Shown here: in pieces, positions 24,389 to 36,883 of the stretch
How positions within the stretch are numbered: position 1 is the stretch's first letter
How the letters are laid out: each line of letters opens with the position of its first letter
Assembly (NCBI GenBank): GCA_021234155.1
Contig: JAJEKV010000004.1
Span: 14,102,716-14,166,715 of the forward strand
Direction of reading: 5' to 3'
Source of the DNA: Isoetes taiwanensis
Lineage: Eukaryota; Streptophyta; Lycopodiopsida; Isoetales; Isoetaceae
Length of the DNA: 64,000 bases
Made by a program: the position numbers and the translations under genes
The notes under the pieces: model-generated
Told to the model about the DNA's origin: nothing
The model's input: the letters and a program-made list of their open reading frames with translations, nothing else
The model's database searches: none

Positions 24389-27304
24389 AAACGATAAATT
24401 TGTGTATGGAATTTACATTTCAAGAGCACTAGCCTTCTACATTTCTCTGTAAAAGGGGGCACCAAAAATAGAAAACGCTATGGTGGTCTCTTTTATACGA
24501 CATGTTAACAAATAGTTCCTCTGGAGATTCTACCAATATTTCCTCTTCTGTTCCAACTTCCAATATTTCCTCTTATGTTCCAACTTCCAGCTGCTTGATT
24601 ATTCATGGCTCTTCCACAGCTAGAGTGTGGTCTAAACTAAACTTGCATTTATAGATCATGGTATTTTATGGTCTAAGATTATCACACCAAATAATTATAT
24701 AAAGTCATGCATGATCCATTTATATTTAGAGTGTTACTTTCATATGGTGCACAAGAAGCTGCACATCTTATGATATTGCAGCAGTTAAGACTTAAAGAGC
24801 AGAAAAGTCATATTGAATTTTCCAGAAAAGTCATATTCTACCATAGAATCCAGCACAAGCTAAAAAATTACTCCACAAACTCCACCTTTGAAAAGCAAAC
24901 ACATCGAAGAATCAGGAGAAGAATATGAAGACTTTAGTTTTAATGAACAGAAGCAAGAATGAGAAGAATATGAAGGCTTTAGTTTTAATGAAAAGCAAGA
25001 ATGTGTTGGGAGGAAAGAGGTTTGAAAGACCGAACTTGGATTAACAAGTGGGAAAGTGCCACAGTTTAATCCCATAACTAATATGCCAGCAATTGAGGAA
25101 AAACAAATGAGACAAAAATACGTACTTGGGCAACTAAAAACCCATTCCCTTATTCATTTTCATATATTTGGGACCATGGAATGAGGCAAATGTCAAATGT
25201 CATGCTCTCCAGCAAACCATGGATTGTCAACATGAAAACAAATCCCTTATAGCCCAATTCATTGACAGGTTCAACTTTTACCTACTTTAGATGGTGAAGA
25301 TGATCCCTTGAATCGAGGGCCCAGATTAGCTCTAAAAAAAATAAAAGGGTATAAAAGGCACATTCTGTAAACTTTTGCCTCTGTGGATGTAGCCTCTAGA
25401 TTAGATTTGAAAAGAAAAAAGATAACATACTGGTAAAAGGGGCACATCCTTTAGTACTTTGCCTCTTTGGAGTAAAGCATTCTCATGGCTTACAAGAAAT
25501 AGGGTTCTATATTGTTAACTTACTAATTAGCCAGGACAAAGACTTTTAATTGCTTTTATTATCTATGGTAATCAGGAGTAGGGAGGAGCTTATGTTGCAA
25601 AACAAACAATACGTACATCAGTTGAAAATTATCAACAATTAAAGAGAGAGCATCATTTACAGGTTCCAACTTATGCCCCACAACGCTGGGCACCATTACA
25701 AGTGTTTATCTAAAAATTTCCTCCAATGTGCTACTTCACCTAGAGATCTCTAATTTCGACTAGAACAAACCTTCTTCTTCACTTCGTAATTTGCCCAACG
25801 ATCCCGAATGTGCACAAATGTGCTTAGGAAGTACCAGCCTGCATTTCTAACTATTCAATAATAGAAATATCTTATTTGCTTTGAAGTTTAAGCAAAAGAT
25901 TTATTTAAACAAAGGTATTTATGCAAATTGAATTAGAAAAAGAAGTTCTTTTTTGTAGGGCAGCTTCTGAGAAAGTTCCTTTGAATTCAAAGACCTCTAC
26001 ATAATTAAGGCTTTAACTGACTAAAATTTTTGACGAATAGGCCCCATCAGGTTTTAGAATTGGTGTAGGATTGGTGCTACAAAACATGGCAGAGGCTCAA
26101 TTTTTATAGTTCTATTCGCTAAAGCTAAATAGATATACTTTATAGATCAAACGTTCAAAATGTAAGTACAGTATTGGTGACTTGAAGCAATTTGCATTAG
26201 TTCTATGCATCTGTCTTAACATATATAATTGTTATAGGATGATTCTTTTGGCATATTACTTTAAGATTCCTCTCTATAATTACGAAATGTTAGCTATTTT
26301 TGCGTGCAACACTTCTATTGTAAATTTTTTGACACGTTGCATTAGTATGAAAAAAATTTGCTGGCTATGGCGTCCTTCGACACTGCGGCATCAGCGCCTC
26401 TGTTCTCTAGATTCTAGAAAGTGCAAATTCCATGATGCCATTGCTTCTCCTGTAACATTAGGGTGAGATTCAATTACGACATTTACAAAACTTTTAATTA
26501 CAAGCAAATAAAGTTTTGACACGTCTGACAATTAAGAGGCTTGATATATTCCACTTTGCCTGGTCTTTATGTGCATATGCCAAGGTGTCATTATTTTAAC
26601 TATTTTTTAACTGTCAGCCAATAATCCCCGTCCTTTAGAAAATAAAAATATAACCACCTATCTCTTATCGCCATGTGGGAGGAAAGATTAACATCCTGTT
26701 CTTGATCCTTTTTTTTTTCCAAAAGTACACACATGAACATGGAATCTCATGCGTGAACACTCCATTTTAATATGGAGACTTTTAGTGCCACGTCAATAAA
26801 AGATGCCCACTCTAATGGAATGTCACCCTTAGAGCGTAATGGACATCCTAAGCATATGATGCCCTGCTATAAAACTGTGGCCAAGGAATATACCTTTTCT
26901 TCAAGAATAGCACGAAGTTAGCATTTGCACTGAAAATTTCCCTCCGTTCGGGAAATATTTTAAACGTTCTAGGAAAAAATCCTACGCCTCAAGAATCAAC
27001 ATGTCTATAATTTTTTTCAGCCTACACTTTCCTACAAGAATAGAACCAACATGCAATTTTCCTGCAAAATAAAAAACACCAAGATATAATTTCCTACAAG
27101 ATGGAAAATAAACATGTAATTTTCTTACAGACTAAAATTCAGCAAGTTATTATTTGTAAAAAACAGGTTATATAAATAGAGTATGATTCATGGTTAATGT
27201 AACACTATAAAACCTGATCAAAATCATGAAATTCCACATTTAATATAACAGCTTATGTGAACTTCAATGTTCTCAAGTAAAAAAGAAAACAAACAAACGG
27301 GATT
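24389..27304. other. Non-coding stretch
   Basis: Nothing recognisable on either strand. Minor local duplications occur at 24,926-25,004 (GGCTTTAGTTTTAATGA twice) and low-grade TTTCCTACAAGA repetition at 27,030-27,110. Confidence 0.45.
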
Positions 27305-28061
27305 ACTCGTCATCTTCATCTGATCCTTCTTCTTCCACATTTACACGAGTAACCTTGGACCTCGAATTGGTTGAATATATGTGTCTATACTTGGCTCCAG
27401 ATTTTCAAATCTTGAAAGCTTCTCCAAAATCAAACTCATCGATTGCTTCCATTGGCGGACCTTCAATTGCAACTCTCATTAATGAATCAGCTCCTTCTGT
27501 TTTTAGCCTATTATGATATTTGTCTTTGATATGATTCAATTGACTAAATCCTCTTTCACAAATTGCTGTACTTGAACATTGTACCAGACCCACTGTCGCA
27601 AGCTTCACCATTTCTGCATACTTATCCTCCCTCAAAATTTTTTGTGAGAGGATAATTGTCCAAGTGTCTAAAAAATTCTTCCCTTGCCACTCTGTACAAG
27701 CTTGCATCTTAAACTTTCTAAATTCTGCTAGAAACTTATCACCATTAATAAGGCTATCGAATTTCACTCCACCAACCAATCGAGGCTCACCATAAAATTT
27801 CAGCAATTCATTAGCCTCATGCTGACCAAATGCTTTCATTTCTTTTGTTGCTCTTGGCACATGTGCAGGCGCAAATATTGTAAAACATGACAAGATCTTA
27901 TGATCCTTGAACCTCTCATCTAGGGCAGCCAAAACAGCTTTAGCAAAATTATTCTGGAATTCGAGATCCGCTAAGTTATGTCCTGCCAAATTTTTGAAAA
28001 ATGATCCTCCCACAAAAGCAATGGGTACAAACTTGTAGAAGAACCTCAATTCACCTGCCAT
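27305..28061 (-). pseudogene. hAT-like transposase C-terminal part (ZNF862-like type)
   Basis: The 218-codon frame (28,061-27,405) is uninterrupted. Its second half carries the hAT dimerisation signature: a serine-rich run then CERGFSQLNHIKDKY and an RLKTEGADSLMRVAI block. This resembles the ZNF862/C17orf113-like hAT group more than plant DUF659 elements. Beyond the TGA at 27,405-27,407 the same frame stays open to 27,305 and ends in an acidic tail (EEEGSDEDDE). The TGA therefore probably replaced a Trp codon in a longer protein. The N-terminal finger and catalytic region are not upstream. It lies opposite to the hAT relic at 21.7 kb and is a different family, either a relic or a fragment of a domesticated gene. 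Confidence 0.7.
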
Positions 28062-28555
28062 TTACCCAAAGACATCATGATAACCTGAAAAAAAGAACTG
28101 AAAGAATTATCATGTAGTGAAGTTAAATCATTCTAGACATGCCTGTTGTATCCGACAATGTAAACATTTGTATAATTGAGTAAAACAGCTGTAGATGACC
28201 TTTTAACCACTCTCAGGCCAGCTTTTTTAATACTCTACATCCCATTGACATATTAAAAGACAACTTAAATTAACAGTTTCTTTAATACACAAAATATAGA
28301 CCTTTGATAAGGTCATAGTCAGACTTACAGTTTCAATCTGAGGGCCTCATTCTTGATGCCTGGGTGCAATGACCGTCAACAGATGCGGAAAATTACTGTT
28401 TAAATGTTTGTGTACCCTTGCCACGATTGATGATTGCAAAGATCCGGTTGTTTTTAGGGCAAGCCGATTTGGCTATGCCCTTATGGGCGGCCGTTTTGAC
28501 GCCACAGGCATTCCTTATGTTTCGAAACCCTCCTGCTTCTAGATTTTCAGCGGCA
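28062..28555. other. Non-coding stretch upstream of the hAT C-terminus
   Basis: No missing N-terminal hAT exon could be seen on the minus strand. The frame 28,418-28,750 on the plus strand runs into the inverted repeat and has no motif. Confidence 0.4.
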
Positions 28556-29040
28556 GATCAGCCATACCGGACCGCCGTATTTAGAGTCCGGGATGTGGTA
28601 TTTCCGGACTTTTTTTGGGGTATTTCCGGCCACCCGTTATCAGCCACTGTAACTTCACAGTTTCAAGCCCAGAATCAACTGTTTTGGGGCATTTTTGGAT
28701 CAATCCGGCTCTATCTGGGCTCAAATCGCTTCCTCTCTTCATCAAACTAACGTTAAAGAGGCAGACAAAGTGATTAGAAGGGCTTTTGAAGCAGTTCAAG
28801 CCATCCACGGAGCTGCAAGAACGATCCGACCAAAGATTTCAGCTCCGCCGCGCAGTTTCGCGCTTGGTTTTTGGCCAGAAATACCACTTTTTGGCTGGAA
28901 ATACCACCCTTTTTGGCCGGAAATACCACTTTTTTTGGCCGGAAATACCACTTGGCTGATAACGGATGTCCAGAAATACCACCAAGAAAGTCCGGAAATA
29001 CCACATCCCGGACTCTAAATACGGACAGCCATACCGGACA
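28556..29040. repeat. Inverted repeat with internal 18-21-bp tandem array
   Basis: About 28,572-28,611 is the reverse complement of about 28,989-29,024, with roughly 34 exact bp around GAGTCCGGGATGTGGTATTT. Inside the right arm, 28,860-28,960 has four to five units of GGCCGGAAATACCACTTTTT. The word GCCATACCGGAC occurs outside both arms in direct orientation. Reading frames across it (28,695-29,018 and its antisense) are repeat translations. Confidence 0.75.
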
Positions 29041-31799
29041 TACCGGCTAGGTGCCACCCTTCAATCCATGCACCCATTTATTCCAAGATAAAAAAGGAAG
29101 CTCGGATTTCTATCGTTTAACCCATTTTTTTTATCACTATGCTTCGGTTCAAAATGATTAAGCTCTTCTTGCGAGATTCAAGGGTTCATGAGAAGCTATG
29201 GCTATGGTGGCCGCCAGAGAAATGCAAAGGTATGGCGGCCTCATGTTTACTCTGTTCTTAAAATCTGAGCTTTGCTCTGCGGCTGTAAACTGCGGTAGGT
29301 GTTGGGGGACTAGAGCAAGCAATGAACTTACAAATATGAATCCAAGTTCTTTAATCCATCTGCTTTGGCTTATCAAAGATGGAAAAAAATTTGGTTCTAA
29401 TTTTTCTAAGCCTTCAAACTCCACTAGGCGAACCCATCTGCAAACACCAGATATTGTCACATGAATTCGGTGAAATCATTGGCTGCAGTTCTCTTGCTGT
29501 TTTCACTGTTCTTCCCTTGCCTGAACAGATGCATAAAAAGCTTGCCCCTTTTTTTCCTTTCGATTGTTAGGATGTGCTCAACTCCTGTTGAAACTGCCCG
29601 AGCTAAGAGTTGATTGTGGTCGCTGCCTGCATGGCTAACTTGCATCATTCTTCTGGAAGCAAATTTGTCCCTCTTTATATTGGAAGCCAATCAGGGACTG
29701 TCACGCAGGACCCCAAAATCTAATGGTTTTGGATTAATTTCAAACTCTTTCAACATTATTTTAATTTACCATTAAGTCTTTTAATTTTAAATCTCAATAG
29801 CTTCGAGGTCCATCTTTACCGCCATAGCTTTTGTTAGAGTTTACATTTCGTGTTAGTTGGAATTCTGGCTATCAATGGAACCAAATGTCTGTCAAGCTAT
29901 CATTGTGCGATTTAGGTTGAGTTGCAGGTTAGCCAGAGCCAGAGCTAGAAGCAATATCAAGACGTGTTGGATTAGATTAGGGTGAATTACTTTGAGGACC
30001 AGTATGGATCAGATATCAGAATATTAAAAGTGGTAGAGTTTGTGCCATCTGTTTTAGTCTGTATCCTCATGGATTTGAGCTGCCTCTAAGTAAGTTGTTT
30101 GTATGTTCCATTTGCAGAGGCAACTGGCATCTGTTCATTTAACTTCTTTTCTGACATTTGAGACATCTTAAAAGATATTTCACATTTGGAACGTCCATTC
30201 TCACAAGGGAGATGTAGGCCAAGTGGCTATCACATGGTATCCAAGAGCCTATGTCATATCTGTGTTAGAGCATGAACATAATTAGGCATGAGTATGGCGT
30301 AGTGGCCAAGATTTCCACGACCTTAAATATGCACTAAACTTGCAATATTGTTACCCTCTTAGGATCTATTCCTTATGCTTTTAAAGATTTTTTCAGTAAT
30401 TCAATTTCAAAATATCTAATCAATAATAAAGGACAAAATTGCATCACAAGCAACAGAGCATAGTGTAAAAAATTTTGCTCAAACTTGAGATCCTTCTATT
30501 CATATTTTAGGACCATACAGGTTGATTTCTTTTCTTATGGTTATGTACCCACATATTTAAGCGGATGCAACATTAAAGTCCATGCCATTATCAAAGATTT
30601 CTCTATTTGCAAACTTAGTATCAGACCTTTTTGGCTAAAGATTTGCAGACAAATCCCAAGGTTCAACTCCTGCATGTTCTGGTTCAACTCCTGCATGTTC
30701 TTTCGCATCTCAAGGATGTCTAGAATTGAGTTCTATTCGACTTAGCACAAAACTTCTTTTGCGGCGGGTTGGAGAAGAGAAATGTTCGCGATGGCCGCAA
30801 GGCCACCGCGATAAATTTCTTGTATTTAATAATTGCTAAAACTGATGTCTCAATGCACCATAGAAAGGAAGCAACAAGAAGAAAGTCATTGACAACTACC
30901 TTGATAATAGAATTAACATAATAATTTTCATCATGAATATTTATACTTATTTATACTTATGTATCACAGTAACAAATGATGGGACAAATAACATATGAAA
31001 GAAGCCATATTCATCCTGTGAAATTCACAAGTAGACTGTTCAATTATATATTCGCGACATTCATAGACTTACGTAATTTATCTTTTTGCTTGAATCTTGC
31101 GCAAGGTTCGAGATATTTCTCTTCTACATGTTCAACTCTATTTCTCTTCTACATGTTCAACTCAATTTGAAAAACAACAATTCCAGCAATGGGGCCATAT
31201 TTTCATCCAATGAAATTGAAAAAAGTAAAGCTCTTTAATTTTATGCTAACAATATTGATGTGTCTCAAAGAGAATATATTGATGCAGTGATATGTGGATT
31301 CGACTGACGAGGTGCATAAATTATAAAGATACTGGATCTAAAGAACAATTTCAAAAGTATAGGCATATTATATAAAGCCAACTCAATAAAAGAAATCTTG
31401 TTTAAAAGACAGCATCATCATCAATTACTGCGAAGAGGATAAGGAAATGATTGCTCTGCTTGACATATATACTTAAATCTCATTTGATTGCATGCACAAA
31501 CCAAAGAATTATGAGAGATTTTGAAATTATGAAGTCAATGGATTACGTCACCCTAAATGTGTACCTATCAGTAAACACAAAATCCTAAAAGTGTGACTAA
31601 TGGAAACTGTAAAAAGGCTCTACTTTAAGGCAATTGTTCTGCATGGCATACAAAACCTTCCAATCCCATTGTTTGATACATGCGTCTCAGTATATGTAGT
31701 CGAGCAAGGTGCTCGATAGTACCTAAAAGAGGATACCATATTCCCCTGTTCTGACAAAACCCACTGAGCACATTTAGAAACAAATCTCATTTCAAAACT
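29041..31799. other. Non-coding stretch
   Basis: Only short motif-free frames are present. It includes the repeat copy at 30,763-30,829 and a local 18-bp duplication near 30,665-30,700 (GTTCAACTCCTGCATGTTCT). Confidence 0.45.
30763..30829 (+). repeat. Dispersed repeat copy with GC-rich hairpin
   Basis: Partner of 20,776-20,830. The central CGCGATGGCCGCAAGGCCACCGCG-like segment (30,787-30,810) forms a hairpin: CGCG-TGGCC against GGCCA-CGCG with small bulges. Confidence 0.45.
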
Positions 31800-33310
31800 T
31801 CAAATGAAATGATGCCAAACTCGGCATGTATTGCTTACCTGTGAGGTACATGAAGATATGTCAGGAACAAAACCTAGTTTTTGAACAACATTTTTTGGCA
31901 ATTTTAAAATGGAAGGTACAAGATGCATGTGCATATAACCACTAATAGTGCATGCAGATGCATCCTCTAGTTGTCCATCATCCTTTAGTTGTCCATCATC
32001 CTGCATCCGCATCTCCTGCAATATAAAACACATTAATCCATATGTTAGAACATATTCAATCCTCCACCAACTCTAATTGGCAATAAAGGTAGAGCTAGCT
32101 CTACCACCATGGCTATGTCCATAACAATACCGGTAGTGAGACATAGTAAGGGGTTTTCTTATTGCCCATGCATCGGGAGCTTTTCCCTTATAAAACGTAA
32201 TATGAAATTGCTTTTCCTTGTAGGATCTAATATGAGATGCATACTATTTGCTTGTATATATACAGCAGTTATCAAGACCACTTCTAATTTCAATTTTGCA
32301 TGATCTGCAACAGCAAGCCACTGATAAAGCATTTTTCTGACCCCTTTTGTGCCCTGTAATACAAACTAGGATAGGCCCTTTATCTCTGAAATTTTATCCA
32401 ATGCAACCTTGTTATTCTTATAAACTATATACTTGATTGAACATGTTAGTGCTCTCTGACTTTGAAGGAATAGAGAGAGACAACTAGCATCAAGTGTAAG
32501 CTCCTAAAGAAGAACTAATTGATTTCGTAAATATAAACACTTGCAATTAACTGTTAACACTTGCTTAACCCTTCATCAACATAGAAAGCACATCCCAAGC
32601 ATCCAAACCCGACATCATCTAAGCTCCAAACATGTGGACAAGTGAATGGAATTTGTAAATTCATGTAAAGTGATAATGCATGTTGACTAACCTGAGATAT
32701 GATAGACTGAAAGTTATGAGCCTTTATACCAATATCCAACAAAAAAACTCCTGAACTAAGTCATCTTTCAGATCTGCAACATGGACTTGATACCCAAATA
32801 TTTGATTCCAAAAAGTCACATGTGAAAAATGATCATGCAGTAATGGAAACCATTCCAATTTCTGTAATATAGGATCACAAGCATATGCTTATGCTTGTTC
32901 ATCCTTGTCTCGTATTGCATCTGCATGTGCTACAACATCATTCCATATCCCCTCAACCAAAGAATAATCATTATCGTATTTAGCATCCAACAACGGCAAT
33001 TCTAACTGTAACTCCATCTCTGCTCATTGATTTTCTCTATGCATGGAAATGTCTGAATCTTCAAAAAGCTGAAATATATTTTGATATTCATCTGCACAAT
33101 GGGGTCCATGTGACAAATGAGAAACATCATATTCTTGCAGCAAATTCATATTGCATTTAACAACAGAAAAGTTATCAGCATGCTTGATGGATCTCTCATT
33201 TTCCATACCAATGAATTCGTCCACAACATCAGCAAGAAAAGAGAAGTAATTGTCGTGAAGATCAGGAACTAACAAGGACAAAGAAACACTTAGAACTGTT
33301 GGTTTTTGCA
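31800..33310 (-). pseudogene. Unrecognised coding-like fragments
   Basis: Minus-strand frames at 33,311-33,024, then about 33,020-32,760 with one stop, and 32,033-31,800 have balanced composition (for example YSLVEGIWNDVVAHADAIRD and FSHVTFWNQIFGYQVHV) and possible splice sites. They are broken by TGA/TAA stops and crossed by an LTR-like segment at 32,444. No family recognised. They may be remnants of a host gene or the 3' part of the adjoining retroelement. Confidence 0.25.
32444..32520 (-). repeat. LTR-like end (partner of 34,675-34,750)
   Basis: TGTTAGTGCTC then ACTTTGAAGGAATA matches 34,675-34,750 over about 75 bp with moderate divergence. Together with 34,675 it may bound a copia copy whose gag is at 33,262-33,630. 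Confidence 0.4.
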
Positions 33311-33630
33311 CTACAATAAGTGTGATAAAGCAGACTTCTGCTGCTGCTTTTGTTGATACTTATCCAAATTGAAGCAGTAAATAATTCCACAAATCTTGGG
33401 ACTCTGATAATTTTCTGTTCAAAACTCTTGAATGTATCAGCGATGGAGGACATGATGTATACAAAAGCTTGAAGATTTTTAGCCTGCTTTTCTGCATTAT
33501 AATAAACATACATATCCTTTGTTCCTGTTACAATGGGCCATAACCCATTTCGAATTAAGATCCAGTTGATTTTGTATCTCCATTCTTCATAATTGTTCAC
33601 AGTTAACGATACAATTTGCCCTCCATGCAT
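33262..33630 (-). pseudogene. Ty1/copia gag N-terminal part
   Basis: The frame contains NNYEEWRYKINWILIRNGLW followed by a PIVTGT block, which matches the opening of the copia gag (DUF4219/UBN2 region). In this family it forms the virus-like particle. It breaks off after about 120 codons, and the usual zinc knuckle and pol genes are not downstream. A primer-binding-site-like sequence lies 1 kb upstream (34,661-34,674), giving an expected minus-strand order of LTR, PBS, leader, gag. Confidence 0.7.
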
Positions 33631-34660
33631 TTACTAATAAAGAGACACTGCAATCTTAGCCATCCTTCTGCTATCACAAGACCTCTATCCCTTCAGGTAT
33701 TTCAAGAATGCAAGAAACACAGATTTACACAAGCTGCAACGCATACATCTGTCGTAACTACAGATTCACCAAATGATCGCCATCAAGGAGAAATCGCCAA
33801 CAACCGTTAAAAAACAAAATCCCTTCTTCGTGCTATTCGAGATCTTCTGCAGAAACTCACAGCCCTACTCCAGATCCAGTTGTGGACCAACATATCTGCC
33901 AAACGTCGATTCAACTTGTAGATGAAACAAAGATAAAAGGTACCTCTGTGCTTTTGCCATAAGTAGCCCTTCATAACCCTCAATTTTGGACCATCCAGTT
34001 CCAAAAACAGATGTTCCATCCACAAATAGATACTGCATGCCGACTTTTCACTTTTCTCAAAAAAATAACTCAAGGTGATCCGACCAAATTGTCATTCCAT
34101 CTAGACAAATTTGTTGCCACTCAAAAAGAAAAAGACCAAAACTCCAAATCTTCAGATCTGACAATATCCCCTTGTGCAAACATGAGACCCAGATCCGAGC
34201 AAAGCCTTGCGCCAAATCGAACCAAGATGGCACTGGCACTGTACCTATCAGATTTGCAGAACTCTCGACTCTCAATCTACACCCAATGCTTGCACAATTT
34301 TGTCAAATTGACTACCAGTCTAGTCCTGTGTTTACACAATCTACAAGATTCCCAGTACAAACAAGATTCACCAACTGAATCACCAAATGAATCTGCACCT
34401 CAAATCTGGCTCTCTATAACCAAAAAATGTACAGATCCACAAAGGCAACCCTTTCTTGCAAGTCTTTGCAAGAAATACATCCAAATTCTTGCAAATTGCA
34501 ACAAAGACCTTCGAATTCTTCTCATCCAGCCAAATAATAGCCACAGTACTTCCAACTGATCAATGCCTAGAAAACTTAGCTTGAGACCCAAAAGAAATGC
34601 CTAGAAAAATTAGCTTGAGACCAAACAAAAAAAAACTGGCACTAACCCTTTCCTCCAAAG

Positions 34661-34760
34661 GGGCTCTGACACCATGTTACTGGTCTATAACTTTGAAGGA
34701 ATAAGGAACGACAACCAGCATCGAGCGTAAGATCCTAGAGAAGAACTAAGTCTAGTGATG
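34661..34760 (-). repeat. Copia PBS and LTR end
   Basis: On the minus strand TGGTGTCAGAGCCCC (34,674-34,660) is one change from the initiator-tRNA-Met primer site TGGTATCAGAGCC. It follows directly after the LTR end, which begins on the plus strand as TGTTACTGG at 34,675. The LTR's outer end cannot be placed because the next recognised sequence is the 35,061 repeat. Confidence 0.55.
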
Positions 34761-35060
34761 CATGACTATGGCATATATGGTGATGCCATGTTAGCAACAG
34801 ATGGATGACTCACCATGCACAATCATCGTCATGCTCTTTGCATACATATTAAATGCTCTTGCCCTTACTTTAAAAGTAAAATGGGCGCTAAGTGTTTTGC
34901 ATCACCAGCATTGCTGTTCTGGGAGACCTCCATTATTCGTTGGCTTCACCAGGAAGCACATAACAAGAGGCAGATGGCAAGTCATTTATTCTTTTCAATA
35001 TTGCTCAACAGCTGGCAGCCGGCAAACGGATTTACAATGCCACTTTTCAGCATGTTACGT

Positions 35061-35695
35061 ACCACCCTATTGAAGTCAAAAAAGAGAAGGGACGCTCTTT
35101 TGATGCAAAGGTGAGCAGCATTTATCCTTCCTGCGTCTTACATCTATTAGATTTGGACCAGACCAGAGAATGGTCTATTAGCAAAACCAGAGAGATACAA
35201 CAAAAGCGAAACTTCATGTATAAGTACTTCTGACATGCAGTATGTTTCTACTAAGATGACTGTGTTACATGTTTCACTTATTCTTACACTTCCTCTGAAA
35301 CAAATAACTAGTAAAACACAAATAGTAAAAGATTCAAACTGATTAGAGTGGTTCTTGTATGATGAAAAAAGCTGAATCTGCTACTCCTGCCGTTATCAGT
35401 TCTCTTTCTTCATCTGAATACTTCATCCCCAGAGCTTCCTTAAGCCTTACGAATTTCATTCCACAAGCGAATTTGTGAACCCATCAGCAATTTGGGTTTA
35501 GGAAGAACAATGGATCACTTAGCATGTGCCCAGCTATGCCTGTTCTCTAACAAAGCATAGTAAAACATCCAAGTGCTTTGTTTTAAGATAATATTTGAAA
35601 TCCTTTGTGAGCTTAATGGCACTCAAATTATCACAATAGAGCGCAACCTTAGAGATAGATACTTGCAGATCACCTGACGGGTTTTGAAGCCAAAG
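35061..35695 (+). repeat. Tandem copy A of copia 3' end (about 635 bp)
   Basis: Nearly identical to 35,904-36,537; one visible difference is GAGCGCAACC versus GAGCTCAACC. It includes the last codons of copia RNase H (on the minus strand) and the 3' LTR portion. The start coincides with TACGTACCACCC, also found at the start of copy C. Confidence 0.9.
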
Positions 35696-35903
35696 CACCC
35701 TATTGAAGTCAAAAAAGAGAAGGGACGCTCTTTTGATGCAAAGGTGAGCAGCATTTATCCTTCCTGCGTCTTACATCTATTAGATTTGGACCAGACCAGA
35801 GAATGGTCTATTAGCAAAACCAGAGAGATACAACAAAAGCGAAACTTCATGTATAAGTACTTCTGACATGCAGTATGTTTCTACTAAGATGACTGTGTTA
35901 CGT
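35696..35903 (+). repeat. Tandem copy B, truncated (about 208 bp)
   Basis: It repeats the first 208 bp of copy A (from CACCCTATTGAAG to GACTGTGTTA) and is followed immediately by copy C. Confidence 0.9.
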
Positions 35904-36537
35904 ACCACCCTATTGAAGTCAAAAAAGAGAAGGGACGCTCTTTTGATGCAAAGGTGAGCAGCATTTATCCTTCCTGCGTCTTACATCTATTAGATTTGGA
36001 CCAGACCAGAGAATGGTCTATTAGCAAAACCAGAGAGATACAACAAAAGCGAAACTTCATGTATAAGTACTTCTGACATGCAGTATGTTTCTACTAAGAT
36101 GACTGTGTTACATGTTTCACTTATTCTTACACTTCCTCTGAAACAAATAACTAGTAAAACACAAATAGTAAAAGATTCAAACTGATTAGAGTGGTTCTTG
36201 TATGATGAAAAAAGCTGAATCTGCTACTCCTGCCGTTATCAGTTCTCTTTCTTCATCTGAATACTTCATCCCCAGAGCTTCCTTAAGCCTTACGAATTTC
36301 ATTCCACAAGCGAATTTGTGAACCCATCAGCAATTTGGGTTTAGGAAGAACAATGGATCACTTAGCATGTGCCCAGCTATGCCTGTTCTCTAACAAAGCA
36401 TAGTAAAACATCCAAGTGCTTTGTTTTAAGATAATATTTGAAATCCTTTGTGAGCTTAATGGCACTCAAATTATCACAATAGAGCTCAACCTTAGAGATA
36501 GATACTTGCAGATCACCTGACGGGTTTTGAAGCCAAA
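35904..36537 (+). repeat. Tandem copy C, continuous with the copia element
   Basis: This copy continues without a break into RNase H (36,377-36,869, minus) and so appears to be the parental unit. Part of it (about 35,995-36,110) resembles 42,990-43,100 and is interpreted as the element's 3' LTR. Confidence 0.85.
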
Positions 36538-36869
36538 GCATTTCCTGTATCTGTGTACTCATAGCTTTGATTTCAGCCTCAGTGCTACTCTTAGAGACGG
36601 TTGATTGTTTCTTAGTGAGCCAAGTAAGCACTTTTGGCCCAAGTATGATGACCGTCCCAGTGGTAAGACTTCCTTAAGTCTAAACAATTTGCATAATCAG
36701 CATCTACATAGATGCCTAAACAAGTATCAGTGGATTTTGCATAAGATATTTCTTCATGCAACGTGCCTTTCAGATAGGCCAGAACTCTCATATCAGCTAG
36801 CTTGTCAATGAGAGTTTGACATAAATATGTTAAGAATGACTGCTGAAAGGTGGGTCTACTCACAGTCAA
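36377..36869 (-). pseudogene. Copia RNase H and RT C-terminus
   Basis: First frame (36,869-36,612): VSRPTF, ADMRVLAYLKGT and YVDADYANCLD, the connection domain and first RNase H aspartates. Second frame (36,631-36,377): LTWLTKKQSTVSKSSTEAE, the classic copia motif, followed by VELYCDNLSAIKL. A frameshift near 36,620 joins them. Confidence 0.85.
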
Positions 36870-36883
36870 ATATAGAAGGGCGC

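Noticed and set aside
28695-29057. Frames on both strands with repeated PEIPLF/YFRPKK words
   Set aside because: Translations of the 20-bp tandem unit within an inverted repeat.
34011-34559. 182-codon plus-strand frame
   Set aside because: Lies in the leader region of a minus-strand copia element; Gln/Thr/Asn-rich composition without motifs.
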